Shown here one piece after another: positions 24,857 to 35,688 of a DNA stretch of 64,000 bases; positions within the stretch are counted from its first letter, which is position 1; each line of letters opens with the position of its first letter. The stretch comes from Isochrysis galbana (lineage: Eukaryota > Haptophyta > Isochrysidales > Isochrysidaceae): assembly GCA_018136815.1 (NCBI GenBank), contig CM030944.1:377045-441044 (forward strand), given 5' to 3'. The notes under the pieces are model-generated. The model was given only the letters and a program-made list of their open reading frames with translations. It did no database searches and was not told where the DNA came from. Position numbers and translations under genes: made by a program.

Positions 24857-25445
24857 GCAACCTACTTTTATAAGTGGGGGACAATGGGGGCGCTCTGCGC
24901 CCCCATCACCGGGCACTAACTCCCCTCCAGGGGAGGCCGTCAGCCGTAAGTCAATCTCATGCCCTGCCTCTTGGCATGGGCTGAGCACTCAATACCCTAA
25001 CCTAGACCCCCAGTGGGCGCGGGTCAGGACTCGCACTCCCTAGGCCCGCATGGGCCACGCATAAGATGGAAGCGCGAAACACGAAGACGGGAAAGACGGT
25101 ACGTTTTGGCGCGGTGGGTTACAGCGATAACCTGCTATACAAAGACGAAGACCGCCGCAATCGCTACCGCTACATCGAGCGCCATCGAAAGAACGAGAAT
25201 TGGCGGAACCCTGCGACCGCCGGCTTCTAGGCAGGATGGATCCTCCTGCACTCGCACTGACCTCCCCCCCCCCCTCTTGGTCACTAGGCAGACAAGGGAC
25301 TGTGGACGGTGGGGGGCACCCAAGGCCATCGAGGCACGCACTAGAGAGGCAGGAGAGGCCAGGGGCTGAGCCCCAGCCTCCACTGCCCCCTGAGCTGCCT
25401 GGTTGGTCCTCTGGGAGCACCCTCAGGATTTCTGAGAGCAGGTCG
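24857..25445 (+). repeat. Dispersed repeat (diverged partner at 62108-62510)
   Basis: Same orientation as the partner. Shared blocks: ACTTTTATAAGTGGGGG, CAATGGGGGCG/CCC, CAGTGGGCGCGGGTC with GACTCGCACTCCC, GGGGCTGAGCCCCAGCCTCC and CACTGCCCCCTGAGCTGCC. About 200 bp around 25045-25245 are present only here. Confidence 0.75.
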
Positions 25446-25584
25446 AGCAAGGCGTGCGCCATGGGCACGCGCCGCAGGAGAGGGCGAAGAGAGAGTGGAG
25501 TGTGGGAGTGCAGATTTCGATTGTCCCCGAATCGGGGAATCAACGATAACCGAGTCCCGTTTACATTAAACGGGCGAAGTGAAG

Positions 25585-26165
25585 CGTTGGTGTCACGCGC
25601 CACGCGCAGCGCGCAGTGCCCAGTGCGCGGCGCTTGTCAAACCTCAAAGTCACTGGAGCTCGACTCCGTTGTTGCACACTCGAGAGGTGTTGCGCAATGT
25701 GTTTGCCGCCAGCCACCGTTGCCGGCGCGTCCTCTGTGGAGGAGGGAGGAGAAGAGAAGAACGAGAACTGTGCGTCGGTGCGCGTGTGCGCGCCCCGCTC
25801 ATCGAGCTCGAGCCACTGAAGCTCGACTCGGCCGTTGCTTGCGCAACCTCGCGTTCGACCAGAGTGCGCCCGCTCGACGAGCTCCTCGTTCGGCCAAGAG
25901 GGGGGAGGGGGGGGGGGGGTCGGCCGAGGTGAAAGGGGGCGTCGGTGTCATGCGCGCGGCGCGTGTGCGTTGTGCACGTGCGCTCGTGAGCCACTGGAGC
26001 TCGACTCGGTCGCTGCACAGTCGAGGTGTGCGCAGACCTCTTCGTTCCGTCGTTGCACAGTCGTCGTTCGACCAGAGAGTCGTGTCAGTGTCAGGCCGCG
26101 CGGCGTGTTTGCGTCGTGCGCGCCCGCTCGCTCGTCGAGCTCAAGCGGCGCGAGCCCTGCGCGGC
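25585..26165. repeat. Degenerate tandem array of about 145-185 bp units
   Basis: Units begin with variants of GTCGGTGTCATGCGCGCGGC near 25588, 25772, 25941 and 26084. Most contain CACTGGAGCTCGACTC, then GTTGCACA and CGTTCGACCAGAG. The units are old and diverged. All frames are GC-rich without motifs. A 47-bp piece shared with 2228-2274 is embedded at 25732-25778. Confidence 0.65.
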
Positions 26166-26324
26166 GTCATGGATATGCTCGACCGCGCGACCTCCGCGCG
26201 CGCGGCGTCATGCATGCGAAGCACTCGGATGCGCGCCCCCGCCGCTGAACGCAATGCAAGCTTGCTTTTTTTTTTCCTCCCCTCGATCGCGCCTTCCCCC
26301 CCCCCCCCCCACACACACACACAC

Positions 26325-26390
26325 ACCTTCCACCCCTCCCCGCCAGCAGAGGGCACCCCCCACCCCTCCCCACCAGCAGAGGGCACGCTC
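26325..26390. repeat. Two-copy 30-bp tandem repeat
   Basis: CACCCCTCCCC(G/A)CCAGCAGAGGGCAC occurs twice back to back, following a poly-C and (CA)n run. Confidence 0.8.
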
Positions 26391-26949
26391 GCGCGCCGGT
26401 GGATTCCCCTACCTCCCCCCCCCCCCCATACACACCACCCCACACCCGACTCACGAATGTGAGTTTATTTATTTTTGCGCGCGATGCAAACGGAGCCAGC
26501 GGCCGCCGGTGAGCCGGGAGCGCCAAGCGAGCGAGAGGAAGGCGCCCGAGGGGAGGAGCACGCCCCACGCGACGGACATGAGCACACCGTGGGCGAGCAG
26601 CGGCAAGACGGGCGAGGGCGCGGAGGGAGGGGGCGCGGACGAGGAGCGAGGGGGCGAGGACGCGGGGGTAGCGGTTCAGTGGCTTGAGTTGATAGAGAGG
26701 CGGTGACGGTTGACTTGGTTTGGAGGACTCGTGCGTGATATCGAGAATCAGGATGGAATCATCGGCATTGGGAGAAATAGGGGCAATCGGCAAGGAGGCA
26801 GGAGAAAGAGGGGGATGGAGGTGGCAGGGCTTGTCTAGAACTTGGGGAATCTTGGGGTACCGGTTGGTGGCCGTAGAAGTACTCGGCCGTAGCGTAATAC
26901 GATCTTTTGGTGGGTGGCGTTCAGGCCCACTACCCTGGACTGGTAGCGG

Positions 26950-27356
26950 GGTAACAGCGCGGACGTGGGCCCCGCCGGCGACCTACTGGGCCGGACGGTG
27001 AACAACCATCGTGCGGAGGCGGCGGTGGACTTCTGGGTCGTTGCCACACTCGCCACTACCGCCTTCGCAGAGAAAACGAATGTATGGTTGGCAAACGACG
27101 GGGTTATGAGCTCCGTCGCCCCACGCTAAGTAAAGCTCTACTCTTCGCAAACGAGACCGACGCGGCAAGAACCGCCCAAGCGGGCATGGGTAGACAACCC
27201 AAAAAACGGATAGACATAAGCGACTTGAGGCCCGTTTTCAGTATGAACGACAACGGCGGGCTCAAACCCAGCAAGGAACTAGTGAATCTAGCCACAAAGC
27301 TGAGGATAGCACACGTTGTCGAGGAACCCAAGGAGCAACAAAACAAGGACGAATAA
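26950..27356 (+). pseudogene. Possible coding remnant, frame change near 27085-27130
   Basis: Two overlapping frames look protein-like rather than repetitive. One (about 26950-27129) reads GDLLGRTVNNHRAEAAVDFW and ends at a stop. The other (27084-27356) reads PKKRIDISDLRPVFSMNDNG and ends PKEQQNKDE before a stop. The composition is less GC-biased than the surroundings. No family is recognised; a retroelement or displaced gene fragment with a frame change is possible. Low confidence. Confidence 0.25.
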
Positions 27357-27627
27357 GCCAACAAAACATGGAGCAAGGTCAATACCAGAGACGCAGCTGA
27401 CCCGGCGCCACTGTCGCACTAGGCGCGAACGAAGGACCCCACACTCTGAACCAGGCCTCAGGTAGCGCACCGAGGCCGGACCCCGGAAACCGAAGAAAAA
27501 GGAAAGAAGGGGGGCAGGGGAAGAGTTGGAGGGAGGGAAGACAAGGGCGATGTAGTAGCGAAGGGAAGTCCCGTAAATAGTAGGTGTGTAGCCCTGAATC
27601 TTCAGAAGTCTTTTTTTTGTGTGTGTG

Positions 27628-27739
27628 TGTGTGTCTTGTGCGTCAGTGGCAACACGGGGAACTGTTCAACTGTAATTATGAGCGCGTACCTTACACGAAT
27701 ATTCATGCCTACAGCCTTCAGATGGGCAGGAATACAACA
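27628..27739 (+). repeat. Dispersed repeat (partner at 3291-3413), interrupted by an element
   Basis: Matches 3291-3413 and stops at AATACAACA, exactly where the element arm at 27740 begins. This suggests the arm inserted into this repeat. Confidence 0.8.
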
Positions 27740-28048
27740 CACTTCCATTATCATCGATAAAAAAATTATGGGCGAATGTCCCCCTCCCCCCCCCGGGCGG
27801 CATCTCCCTCGTGCGTCGTCTCCGGCCGAGGACCGCTTGGGGTCCTGCCAGCGGGGAGACCAATCGCGCGTGATGGCGCTGCTTGAGGAGCACCCCGTGG
27901 AGACGCTCGCATGAGATGTACGCCCCCCTTGCCCTCATGGTGAGCTCGGCCCGGTGTCCTAGGACCGAGCTTTTTTGTATTTGTTGTTGCTGGGAGCGGC
28001 GCATCGCGTATTTGGAAACGAGGGGTACCAAATGAAGGCAAACGACCT
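27740..28048 (+). mobile_element. Dispersed element, copy A (inverted copy at 35281-35595)
   Basis: About 309 bp, nearly matching the reverse complement of 35281-35595 from CACTTCCATTATCATCGATA to GGCAAACGACCT, with one variable C/G run and a missing stretch of a few bases. No protein-like frame. Likely a small non-autonomous element or a retroelement end. Confidence 0.75.
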
Positions 28049-28691
28049 CGACGCACGCGCTGACGAGCGAGGGGAGGAGAGGGAGGGAAAGTAAATGAGG
28101 ATGCGGACATGGACATGCCCGGCTGGGGTTGTGGCGGCGCTGGCGGGCTGGCGGTGCCTTGGCCTTGGGACGGGCCGCCGCGCGCGCGGGTGCGCGCGGG
28201 CTCACCTCGACGGCTCCTCGCCATCTTCTCGCTGAGGGAGTGAGTGAGGAGTGAGGCAATGAGGGTGAAAGCCGCCACGGGCGCCCCGCCCCCTCCCCCC
28301 CCCCCCGCCCCCCCGCCCTCCCCCCTGGAGTTTCGTGCAAGTTGCGCATATGGGCTATTTTGGGGCCCAAATTTTGCGAAAGTTTTTTGTCCATAAAAGT
28401 GGCCCAAGTTTCGAAATGAGTTTCACGAAACTCTGGCCTGGCCCTAATTATATACTAGTAGTACATAGTATATGTAGTAAATGTGGAGTTTTGGAGTTTT
28501 CGGCCGACCCCCGCCTCCTCCCCTGCACGGCATAAAGGCGTCGAGCAGTGCTTTTCTACTTAAATACCCACAGTAAACTAGTATTCTATACTTAACTAAT
28601 ATGTATATACTACTAAATTGGATAAAAATAAAATTTCACATGGTCCTCTTTCGACGGAACGCAACCTTTCGATTTCGACGGAACGCGACCT

Positions 28692-28771
28692 AAGGGCCGG
28701 AGGAGGAGTGGGGGTGTAGAACGCTTTCGTGAGAGCAATGGATCCAGAGCGGCGTGCGCGGCGAGAATATT
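28692..28771 (-). mobile_element. Fragment of the AATATTCTCGCC family (inverted match at 51286-51370)
   Basis: Reverse complement begins AATATTCTCGCCGCGCACGC and continues through CTCTGGATCC and CGTTCTAC into CACCCCCACTCC, matching 51286-51370 with scattered changes. Confidence 0.65.
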
Positions 28772-29359
28772 AAGCAACTCAAATTTAAATTGTAGTCATA
28801 GTAGTAATAGTAGTGGCCAGTAGTACAAGTAATAGTGTGCATCAGACAAAAATTGCACAAAGAATGTGCAACGCACTCGCGCGCACTCACATAATCAGTA
28901 GCAAAGAAGACAAGTGTATGCACGAACAAGTGGTGGTGAGGATACCGATCCGCCCGCTCAGTCTAGTAGAAGTGTTTTGCTCGTAGTTGACTCGCGGTCA
29001 ACCATCATCAGCGAGCAACCCCCGCGCGTGTACTTTGTGCGTGCTAGGCATGCCGAGTGTGGGACGCCCTCCTTCGTGCGGTCGACTCAATTATGTACGA
29101 CCTCACACATGTGAGGCCAACGTGCTCAGTATAGAGCGCCCACCTCTCGCGACACGTCACTCGCCCGCCAGCAACCGGATCAATGAACGTTCAATGCAGG
29201 TCAACACGGGGCAGCACTAAACGAGCAAGAGCCCGGGCCCCAATCGCCCTATGCCGAAGGCACACAACGCGACATGGGCCAGGCTCGGTCCCTGCTCGAC
29301 AAGAGCTGCTGAGTAAGCCCGAGAAGTTCATGTTCAGAGGTTGACGATCGGTCGTAGCC

Positions 29360-32300
29360 TCACTTGTCGCTATCAGGGCTGCCTTGCGGTGTGTATTGCA
29401 CGTCTTCACCGATCGACTTGACCGACAGCTCCGCCGCGACCGGTGACCCCGCCTGCTCGACCGAGGCAGAGGCTGCGGAGGCTCTTGACGCGCGCGTGGC
29501 GGCGGTGGCGCGAAAAATGCGCTCGCGCCGCTCAGAGTCTCGTGCGTCAAAGGAGATCACGCGCGAAAGGCGCGGTGGGAGTGGTTGGGCCTGTAGCATG
29601 TCAGGCGAGCTTGCCGGGTAGCGTGCACTACCGGGGCCCTGCGACTCCCGCCGTTGCGTCGGGACCGGGGTTCTCACGGTTGGGCGCGCGGATAAGGGCA
29701 CGATACTGCTAGGGTTCGGATCAAGGACTACATCGATGCGGATCGCATCAGGCGTCACCTCGCAAGGTACCGTCTCGGCCCTCGCTAAGAGATCGCCTTG
29801 CCTCGAGGCTCCGTCCACGGCGCTCGTCCCGAGGTTTGTTGCGTCGCCTGCGCCGGAGGTTCTCCTCGGCTCACTCGCGGGCATGAGAACGTGCATGAGG
29901 CACTCCGAGGCCGCGGAGGCGGGCGGCTCACCCGCGGCGTGCGATGCATCTAGGCCGCCCAAGGCGTCGTCTGAGGCGCCATGCGTGTCGTCGATCGGCG
30001 AGGGCGCGAGCAGCTGCTCGCCAGGCTCACGGCTAGGAGAGAGAGCTCCGCTCAGAGGGTCCGACGCCAGGCACCTCGCACTTCCCCTCCTCCTTCGATG
30101 GCTCTCACTGCCACCCTCCGAGGCGCCCAGCGAGCACAGCTGCATCGGAGGCACCGTGCCCGACGCTAGCGCCGAGGACGGCCCCGTGGTATCCGGTTCA
30201 TCTCGCACTCGCCACCCGTCGAGAGACTCGCAAGAGCTGAGCGCGACCGGAAGAGATTGCGGCACGACGATTGAGCACCGAGGCGTGGCCGTCCGCGACG
30301 GGCTGCTAATGACGACGTCCTCTGACGATGCCTCGCGATGGAGTGCGGCAGGCCGGTCGGGTCCTCCCGACTTCTTCTTGGCGCCAAACAACGCTTGCGA
30401 GGCCCGGCGACTCAGAGCGGATGACCCACGGGCCAGCGGATGATTGACCATTCGTCCCGCGCTTGGCCGTGAGAAGAGGGAGGGGCGGCGCTCGGCGGGC
30501 GGCCGCGAGTGTGACGCTTCCTCGAGCGAAATGTCAAGGATGTCAATCTTTATCAGATCGTGCGGGGTGACTGGGTACCATTGCGTGAGGAGGGTGACGT
30601 TGGAAGTGTGGTGCAGCTTCTGCAACAACGTCTCGACCGCTGAGCTGGCGCTGGACGCGCCGGGGGCGGCCGGCGATCGGCCTGAATCCATAGCGGAGTG
30701 CGTGCAGACACTGGCGGGCGGTGGCGCCAGCGTCACGGCGGCCGCAACCCTCGCGTCCGCGGAGCGCCGCTTCTCAGAGCTCATGCTCACACGCGCCTCG
30801 TGCGATGCGCGCGGGCGGCAGTTGAACCACGCGGCGATTCGAGAGTCGAGGGAGCTCGACACTGCGGATGCGGCCGCAGGCATAGCCGCTGCCGCCGCAG
30901 TAACCGGCTGACCGGAGGCGCTCTCCGTAGAGCGGCGGCGGCTAAGGGAGCCGCTGACGGACGCCTCGAGAGCAGCGGCAGCGACAGTAATGGTGGAGCG
31001 CCTAATGGAGACGCCAGGGGCCGGCGCGGAGCTGCCGTCGACCACAAGCTGCGCCGACGCAGCCTGTCGCTGGCTGTGCGAGCTGGAACGCTCGGGCGCG
31101 CTCAGGTGAGAGCGCTCGGCGGCAGCAGGGGCAGACTTCTCAGTGTAAGTTAGCTTCTCCATAGACGCGGACTTGTCGGCCAATGCCTGGTGGCTGGGTA
31201 GTGAGCCGTCCATGTTAGAGTTTGTCGGTCGGCGTTGCAGCAACGACGAGCGGCGGAGCAGCGACTTTCCCATGGGCGTCTGTGGCCTAGCGTCGATCAG
31301 AGGGTCAGGCGGCAGTGGCTTGAGTACATGCACCTGCCCGCTGTGCGAGGCGAGCAAGACCACATTCCCATGCACCGGGGGGCAACATCCATCGCAACCT
31401 GAAAAAACGGGCGCGCGGACGTGCGGATGCGTGGGGTGGTGGAGGTAGGACGCCGGGTCGCCGAGGCGGAAGCCCTCCGAGTACATCTTGCCCAGGCCAA
31501 GCCAGTACGCGAGCTCGATTCCAATGGACTCGCCGTTGTAGATGAAGTCTCCCACTGCGTCGTAGAACCCGGTGGCGAAGGCGCGCGCCGCTGCGTCCTC
31601 CGTGATGGAGCACCAGCAGATGACGTAAAGCCACGGCATCTGCTCGACCAACTTGTGCCCGAGCGCGGCAGTGTGGCACCCGTTGAGGAATACACACTCG
31701 AGGCGCGGGGCCGCCTCGCGCGACAGCTGGCGAATAAATGAGGCTGCAGGCGGTAGGTCGATCCGGCCGTCGGGCAGCTCGAAAGCAAGCGACCCCATGA
31801 AGGAGTGGCCGGAGAAAAGCAGGATGCGCGGGTTGTGTGCGCGGACCGCGGCGCCGACGTCCTCAATGGACGCGGCTGGTTCTACTGCCAGGTGCTCGTG
31901 TGGGAGAGCACGCATTAGGAACTTCAGCTCCTGCCCAAGCGCGAGCGGCCGGAGCGTGATAGGAGACTGCGGCGGCACCGTCGGGTTGGAGAAGAGTGCG
32001 AGCAGCTCGGCCGACTCGCGCTTGAGCACGGAGATGGTGCGCTTCTGGGGAAGAAGTGGGGTGGGAGGGGGGTAGTCGGTGCACGCTGGATTGTGGCAGC
32101 AGGCGCTCGCGCGCACGCGCAGCGCTCGCCTGCTTAGACACGTGGGAGTGCATCACGAACGAGTTGATGAAGACCTGGCGCTCGGAGCGCGAGCGGTGGC
32201 GAACACCTAGCAGCAGCAGCAGCAGTCCGCACGTCGACGCGGCGAGGCAATCGATGATCATGCGCGAGGAGCCCACGTCCGCGTCGGTCGCACCGCCGCC

Positions 32301-33290
32301 GCCGCTGTGCGCGGGCAGGCGCGAGCTGGGCCACTGCCACGGGCCGAGGCCGGCAGCATCCCACCAACGCGCGTGCAGGGCCATAGCGGCTGTCAGGTAC
32401 ACGACCCACTGAAGCAGCAGCGCCCAAGTTGCGTGGCTGACGTCGAGTGCGAAGAATAGCGCGGTCGAGCTCATTGCGAGTAGCGCCCAGAGCAGCTGCC
32501 ACATGGTGGCGTAGTCCTTGTCGCACGCGCTCCACAGGTGGATGTCGCGCAGCGCAGCGTCCGCTGCTAGGATACTGGCATGCGCGCACACGCCAACCGT
32601 GATGACGACCAGGCGCCACCAGCGACGCGTCGCGGCAAGCACGCAGGCGAGAGCGCCAAGTAGCATCACACTCATTGGCAGGATGGTGCGCAGCACCACA
32701 TAGTCGACCGAGCGCGACGAGACCACCGTGTCGTACACGGTGCCCAGCCCAAGCAGCAGTGCCAACTGTACGAACCGACGCACGACTGTCGGCCGATGGT
32801 ACTGCGAGACGAAGAGCTGGTACTCCTCCTCAGCCTCCTCAGCGACGGCGGAGCCGTGGAAGCGGTTGGAGAAGAACCGCTGTTTGAGTAGCGTGTGCCG
32901 CACCCGCTTGTTCACCTCCAGCGAGAGCGCTCCCCTCGCAGTGCCTGCATCGACGCTCGCCGGGTCAGAGAGCGGTGGCACAAACGCTCTCATCGCGGTG
33001 GAGCGCGTCCCTAGGGAGGTTGCAAAGTAGGCGAACTTGGAGGAGGTTGCCCGTGAGGACGTCCCTTCCGTGTACGAGCCCCGCGAGGCCGCGGAGGCTT
33101 CTACAGAGCGCGTGGAGGCCAGCTGGGCTGGGTGGAGCTCGAGGGCGATGGCACCGTAGCTCATTCTGTCTGCAGGAATAGAGCTGCCAGAGCGCCTCAG
33201 CCGGCGTAGGCGGAGCTCTTCGTACCGGCTGAAGCCAGAGACACGTCGGCGGGATGAGTCGTCCGAGCGTCGGCCGCCCTCGTCGCACAT
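29360..33290 (-). CDS. Six-pass membrane protein with CHAT (caspase-like) protease domain
   Basis: Exons 33290 to about 32130-32142 and 32044-29360; about 1,281 residues. The 3' splice site is clear (TTCTTCCCCAG then AAGCGC); the donor is either GC at 32129 or GT at 32141, both keeping frame. The ATG at 33290 follows a GA tract. Residues about 165-365 hold six hydrophobic helices, preceded by a conserved-looking HTLLKQRFFSNRFHG segment. Residues about 400-600 are CHAT-like: ILLFSGHSF carries the likely catalytic His (about 464) and FLNGCHTAAL the likely Cys (about 510), followed by CWCSITEDAAARAFATGFY. The remaining 650 residues are Ser/Ala-rich and low-complexity. CHAT domains are caspase-clan cysteine proteases (separase, bacterial TPR-CHAT). 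Anchoring one to a 6TM unit suggests a membrane sensor releasing or activating a protease; that is inference. Confidence 0.75.
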
Positions 33291-33295
33291 GGGGC

Positions 33296-33499
33296 GAAGA
33301 GAGAGAGAGAGAGAGAGGAGAGGGGAGAGGGGAGAGAGACCCTCGGCCGGGCCTCCCCTCTCCCTCCCTCTCCCTCTCTATCCCTCTCTCCACTTCCTTT
33401 GTTTCATCTTCTCTCCCACGATTCTGCCCCTCTCTCTTCTGTACTCTCGCTCTCTCTCGTCTCTCTCTCTCTCCCCCTCCCTCCCTCTCCCTCTCTCTT

Positions 33500-33537
<38 letters not shown>

Positions 33538-33827
33538 CCTCTCCCTCTCCCTCTGTCCTCTATACTTCTTCTCCCGTCTCTAAAGTATCCCCTCCCTCAA
33601 CCCCCCCCGGGACTCGCTCTCCTGCCGGTTTCTTCACCTCTCAGCCTCACATCATCTCAAATACCTCTACTCCCAATCTCGTTGGTTTCTCTATCCTCCT
33701 CCCCTCGCACCTCTACTCCATCCTCCGGGCGCGACCGTTGCATATTAACTAGAGAGCTCCCTTCTTCACTTAACTGCTCTTGACCCCTCCCCTCCTCTAC
33801 TCTCTCTCTTCACGCCAGGCCTCAACT

Positions 33828-33860
<33 letters not shown>
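33296..33860. repeat. (GA)n and (CT)n tracts at the CHAT gene 5' flank
   Basis: GAGAGAGAGA at 33301-33320, CT-rich sequence to about 33560, and a second CTCTCT run at 33825-33861. Probably leader and promoter sequence of the minus-strand CHAT gene. Confidence 0.8.
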
Positions 33861-33862
<2 letters not shown>

Positions 33863-34482
33863 CGTCGCAAAGAGCGCGGCGTCCCCCCCGCGCGGCCACG
33901 CCAACGACAAGGTCTATTTATAGACCCAATCTTCGGCTGTACAGTTAAAGTAGGCTGGTGCGGGTCCAGCCGCGCTGCCGCCCTCTCGCTCCCGCTAGGG
34001 ATGGTACTCCTACTCTAACTCCTTACTGTCGAAGCGCCAAAATTGGAGCTTCACACTTTCTTTTGTCGACTGCTCGTTACCCGCTCACCCGTAGCCCCCA
34101 AGCTCTCAGGGGACTCTGAGTAGGGGTTGGCAGACATATCCGGATATATCTCCCGGATATTTAGGCCGCTTTTGGCCGAATGGATATCCATGGAAATTTG
34201 ATATTTGGCGGATATTTAGGGGGCCGGATGGGCTGAGCGCAAAAACAAAACCATTGTAACCACTATTTAGCGCGCGAAAGTGGTTACGCCCTTAACAAAA
34301 TCATGCGTCGGCGCCATCGACACCACATCGCAGTAGACGATATCAAATGGGTAATGGCCGACTTGAGGTCCCTTGGGATCTTGGGATCCGTCGGCTTGCG
34401 GAAGGGCGGCTTGGATAGGGTGCACTCGTGGCACTGGCGCACGTGCGCTGACGGGATCGTAACGGGCTCGCTAGTGTAGAGC

Positions 34483-35001
34483 CCTAGCTGTGAAAAACAG
34501 CGGGTGAGGGCTAGAAAAACAGCTGTTTTTGGGAATCGAAAAAAAACAGTAAAAAACAGTGCGAAAAACAGTGGGGCCACAAATACCGCAAGGGGGCCTT
34601 TCCCCCCCGCGCGGAACGCCTCCGCCTCCGCTCCTCGCTCCTCCGCGTCCTGCGTCCTACGCATACGTAGGCCGCCGCCGCCGCTGCCCCCTCTCCTCCC
34701 CTCGGCCGATGGCGAGCCGCTATCGGTGTTAACAACCCCAAGCCCACGCACGCGTCGCGATCCGCGCGCGTGGTGGTGTGGTGGTGGTGGCCGCTGTCCC
34801 GCGCGCACGCCGCGCTCGAGCGCGCCTGGTCCTGCGCGCACGCGCGCACGCCGCGCTCGCGCGCGCCGCGCACGGGCGGCCCCCAGCCCCAGCCCCACTC
34901 TAAAAAAAAACAGTGGCATAAATGGAGGGCGTTTGAAAAACAGTGAAAAACACTGTTTTTGGCCTCCGAAAAAAACACTATTCCTGTGTTTCACAGCTAG
35001 G
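34483..35001. mobile_element. hAT-like non-autonomous element (519 bp) with 8-bp target duplication
   Basis: Left end CCTAGCTGTGAAAAACAG, right end the complement CCTAGCTGTGAAACACAG. The sequences immediately outside are identical: TGTAGAGC at 34475-34482 and 35002-35009. Eight-base duplications are characteristic of hAT-type transposition. Both subterminal zones repeat AAAAACAGT/CACTGTTTTT, while the middle is very GC-rich. No transposase is present, so it must have been moved in trans. Confidence 0.85.
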
Positions 35002-35162
35002 TGTAGAGCGCGAAATCCCGGGAGGCAGCTTGCGCGGAAAGTTCCCGTTCAGGAAGGTCCCCTGCGTTGCTGAGATGTAGAGGTGCCAGCGGGCCGAGTG
35101 GGCCACTTTGTTTGGACACGAAGGTTCCGGATTCCCCCTCGAGTAAGGCATGGAACACCCCC

Positions 35163-35278
35163 CCACCGGCACCATCTAGATGCAAGTAGATAGTCATTTT
35201 CGGCCATCTAGATACAGTAGATAGTGCTCCACAGCCATCTAGATACATCTAGATGGTGGTTTTGGCCGCTAGATACCT
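35163..35278. repeat. Short tandem array of CCATCTAGATRCA
   Basis: Variants of CCATCTAGATACA and AGTAGATAGT recur four or five times between the hAT-like element and the element copy at 35281. Pairs can fold because CTAGATGG is complementary to CCATCTAG. Confidence 0.75.
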
Positions 35279-35280
35279 AA

Positions 35281-35595
35281 GGTCGTTTGCCTTCATTTGG
35301 TACCCCTCGTTTCCAAATACACGATGCGCCGGCACAAAAAAAAATCTTCTAGTATTTAAGAAAAGGCACCCACACCATGAGGGCGCTCCTGCCGAGCGAG
35401 TCCACCGCGGCAAGGGGGGCATACATCTCATGCGAGCGTCTCCACGGGGTGCTCCTCAAGCAGCGCCATCACACGCGATTGGTCTCCCCGCTGGCAAGCA
35501 CCCAAGCGGTCCTCGGCCGGAGACGATGCACGAGGGAGATGCCGCCCGGGGGGGGGCATTCGCCCATAATTTTTTTATCGATGATAATGGAAGTG
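35281..35595 (-). mobile_element. Dispersed element, copy B (inverted copy at 27740-28048)
   Basis: Reverse complement of the 27.7-kb copy, from AGGTCGTTTGCCTTCATTTG to GATAATGGAAGTG. Because the two copies are in opposite orientation 7.2 kb apart, recombination between them would invert the segment that contains the CHAT gene. Confidence 0.75.
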
Positions 35596-35688
35596 CGAGT
35601 AGCCATGCCACCAAAGGGAAAAATGAAACCCCCGTCCCCATCAGATCCAGAACTGCAACGCCAATTTGACCTCAAAAACCAGCATCAG

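Larger units (their letters stand above)
24334..29359. other. 5-kb intergenic region made mostly of repeats
   Basis: No complete gene was found between the helicase and CHAT genes. Most of the stretch is assigned to the repeats listed separately. The longest frame (25200-26462) crosses a degenerate tandem array and C-rich runs and has no domain signal. Remaining bases near 26460-26950 and 28380-28640 show GC-rich low-complexity and AT-rich sequence respectively. Confidence 0.6.

Noticed and set aside
25200..26462. 420-residue + strand frame
   Set aside because: Crosses a dispersed repeat, a degenerate tandem array and poly-C/CA runs; no domain and no splice-supported coding signal.
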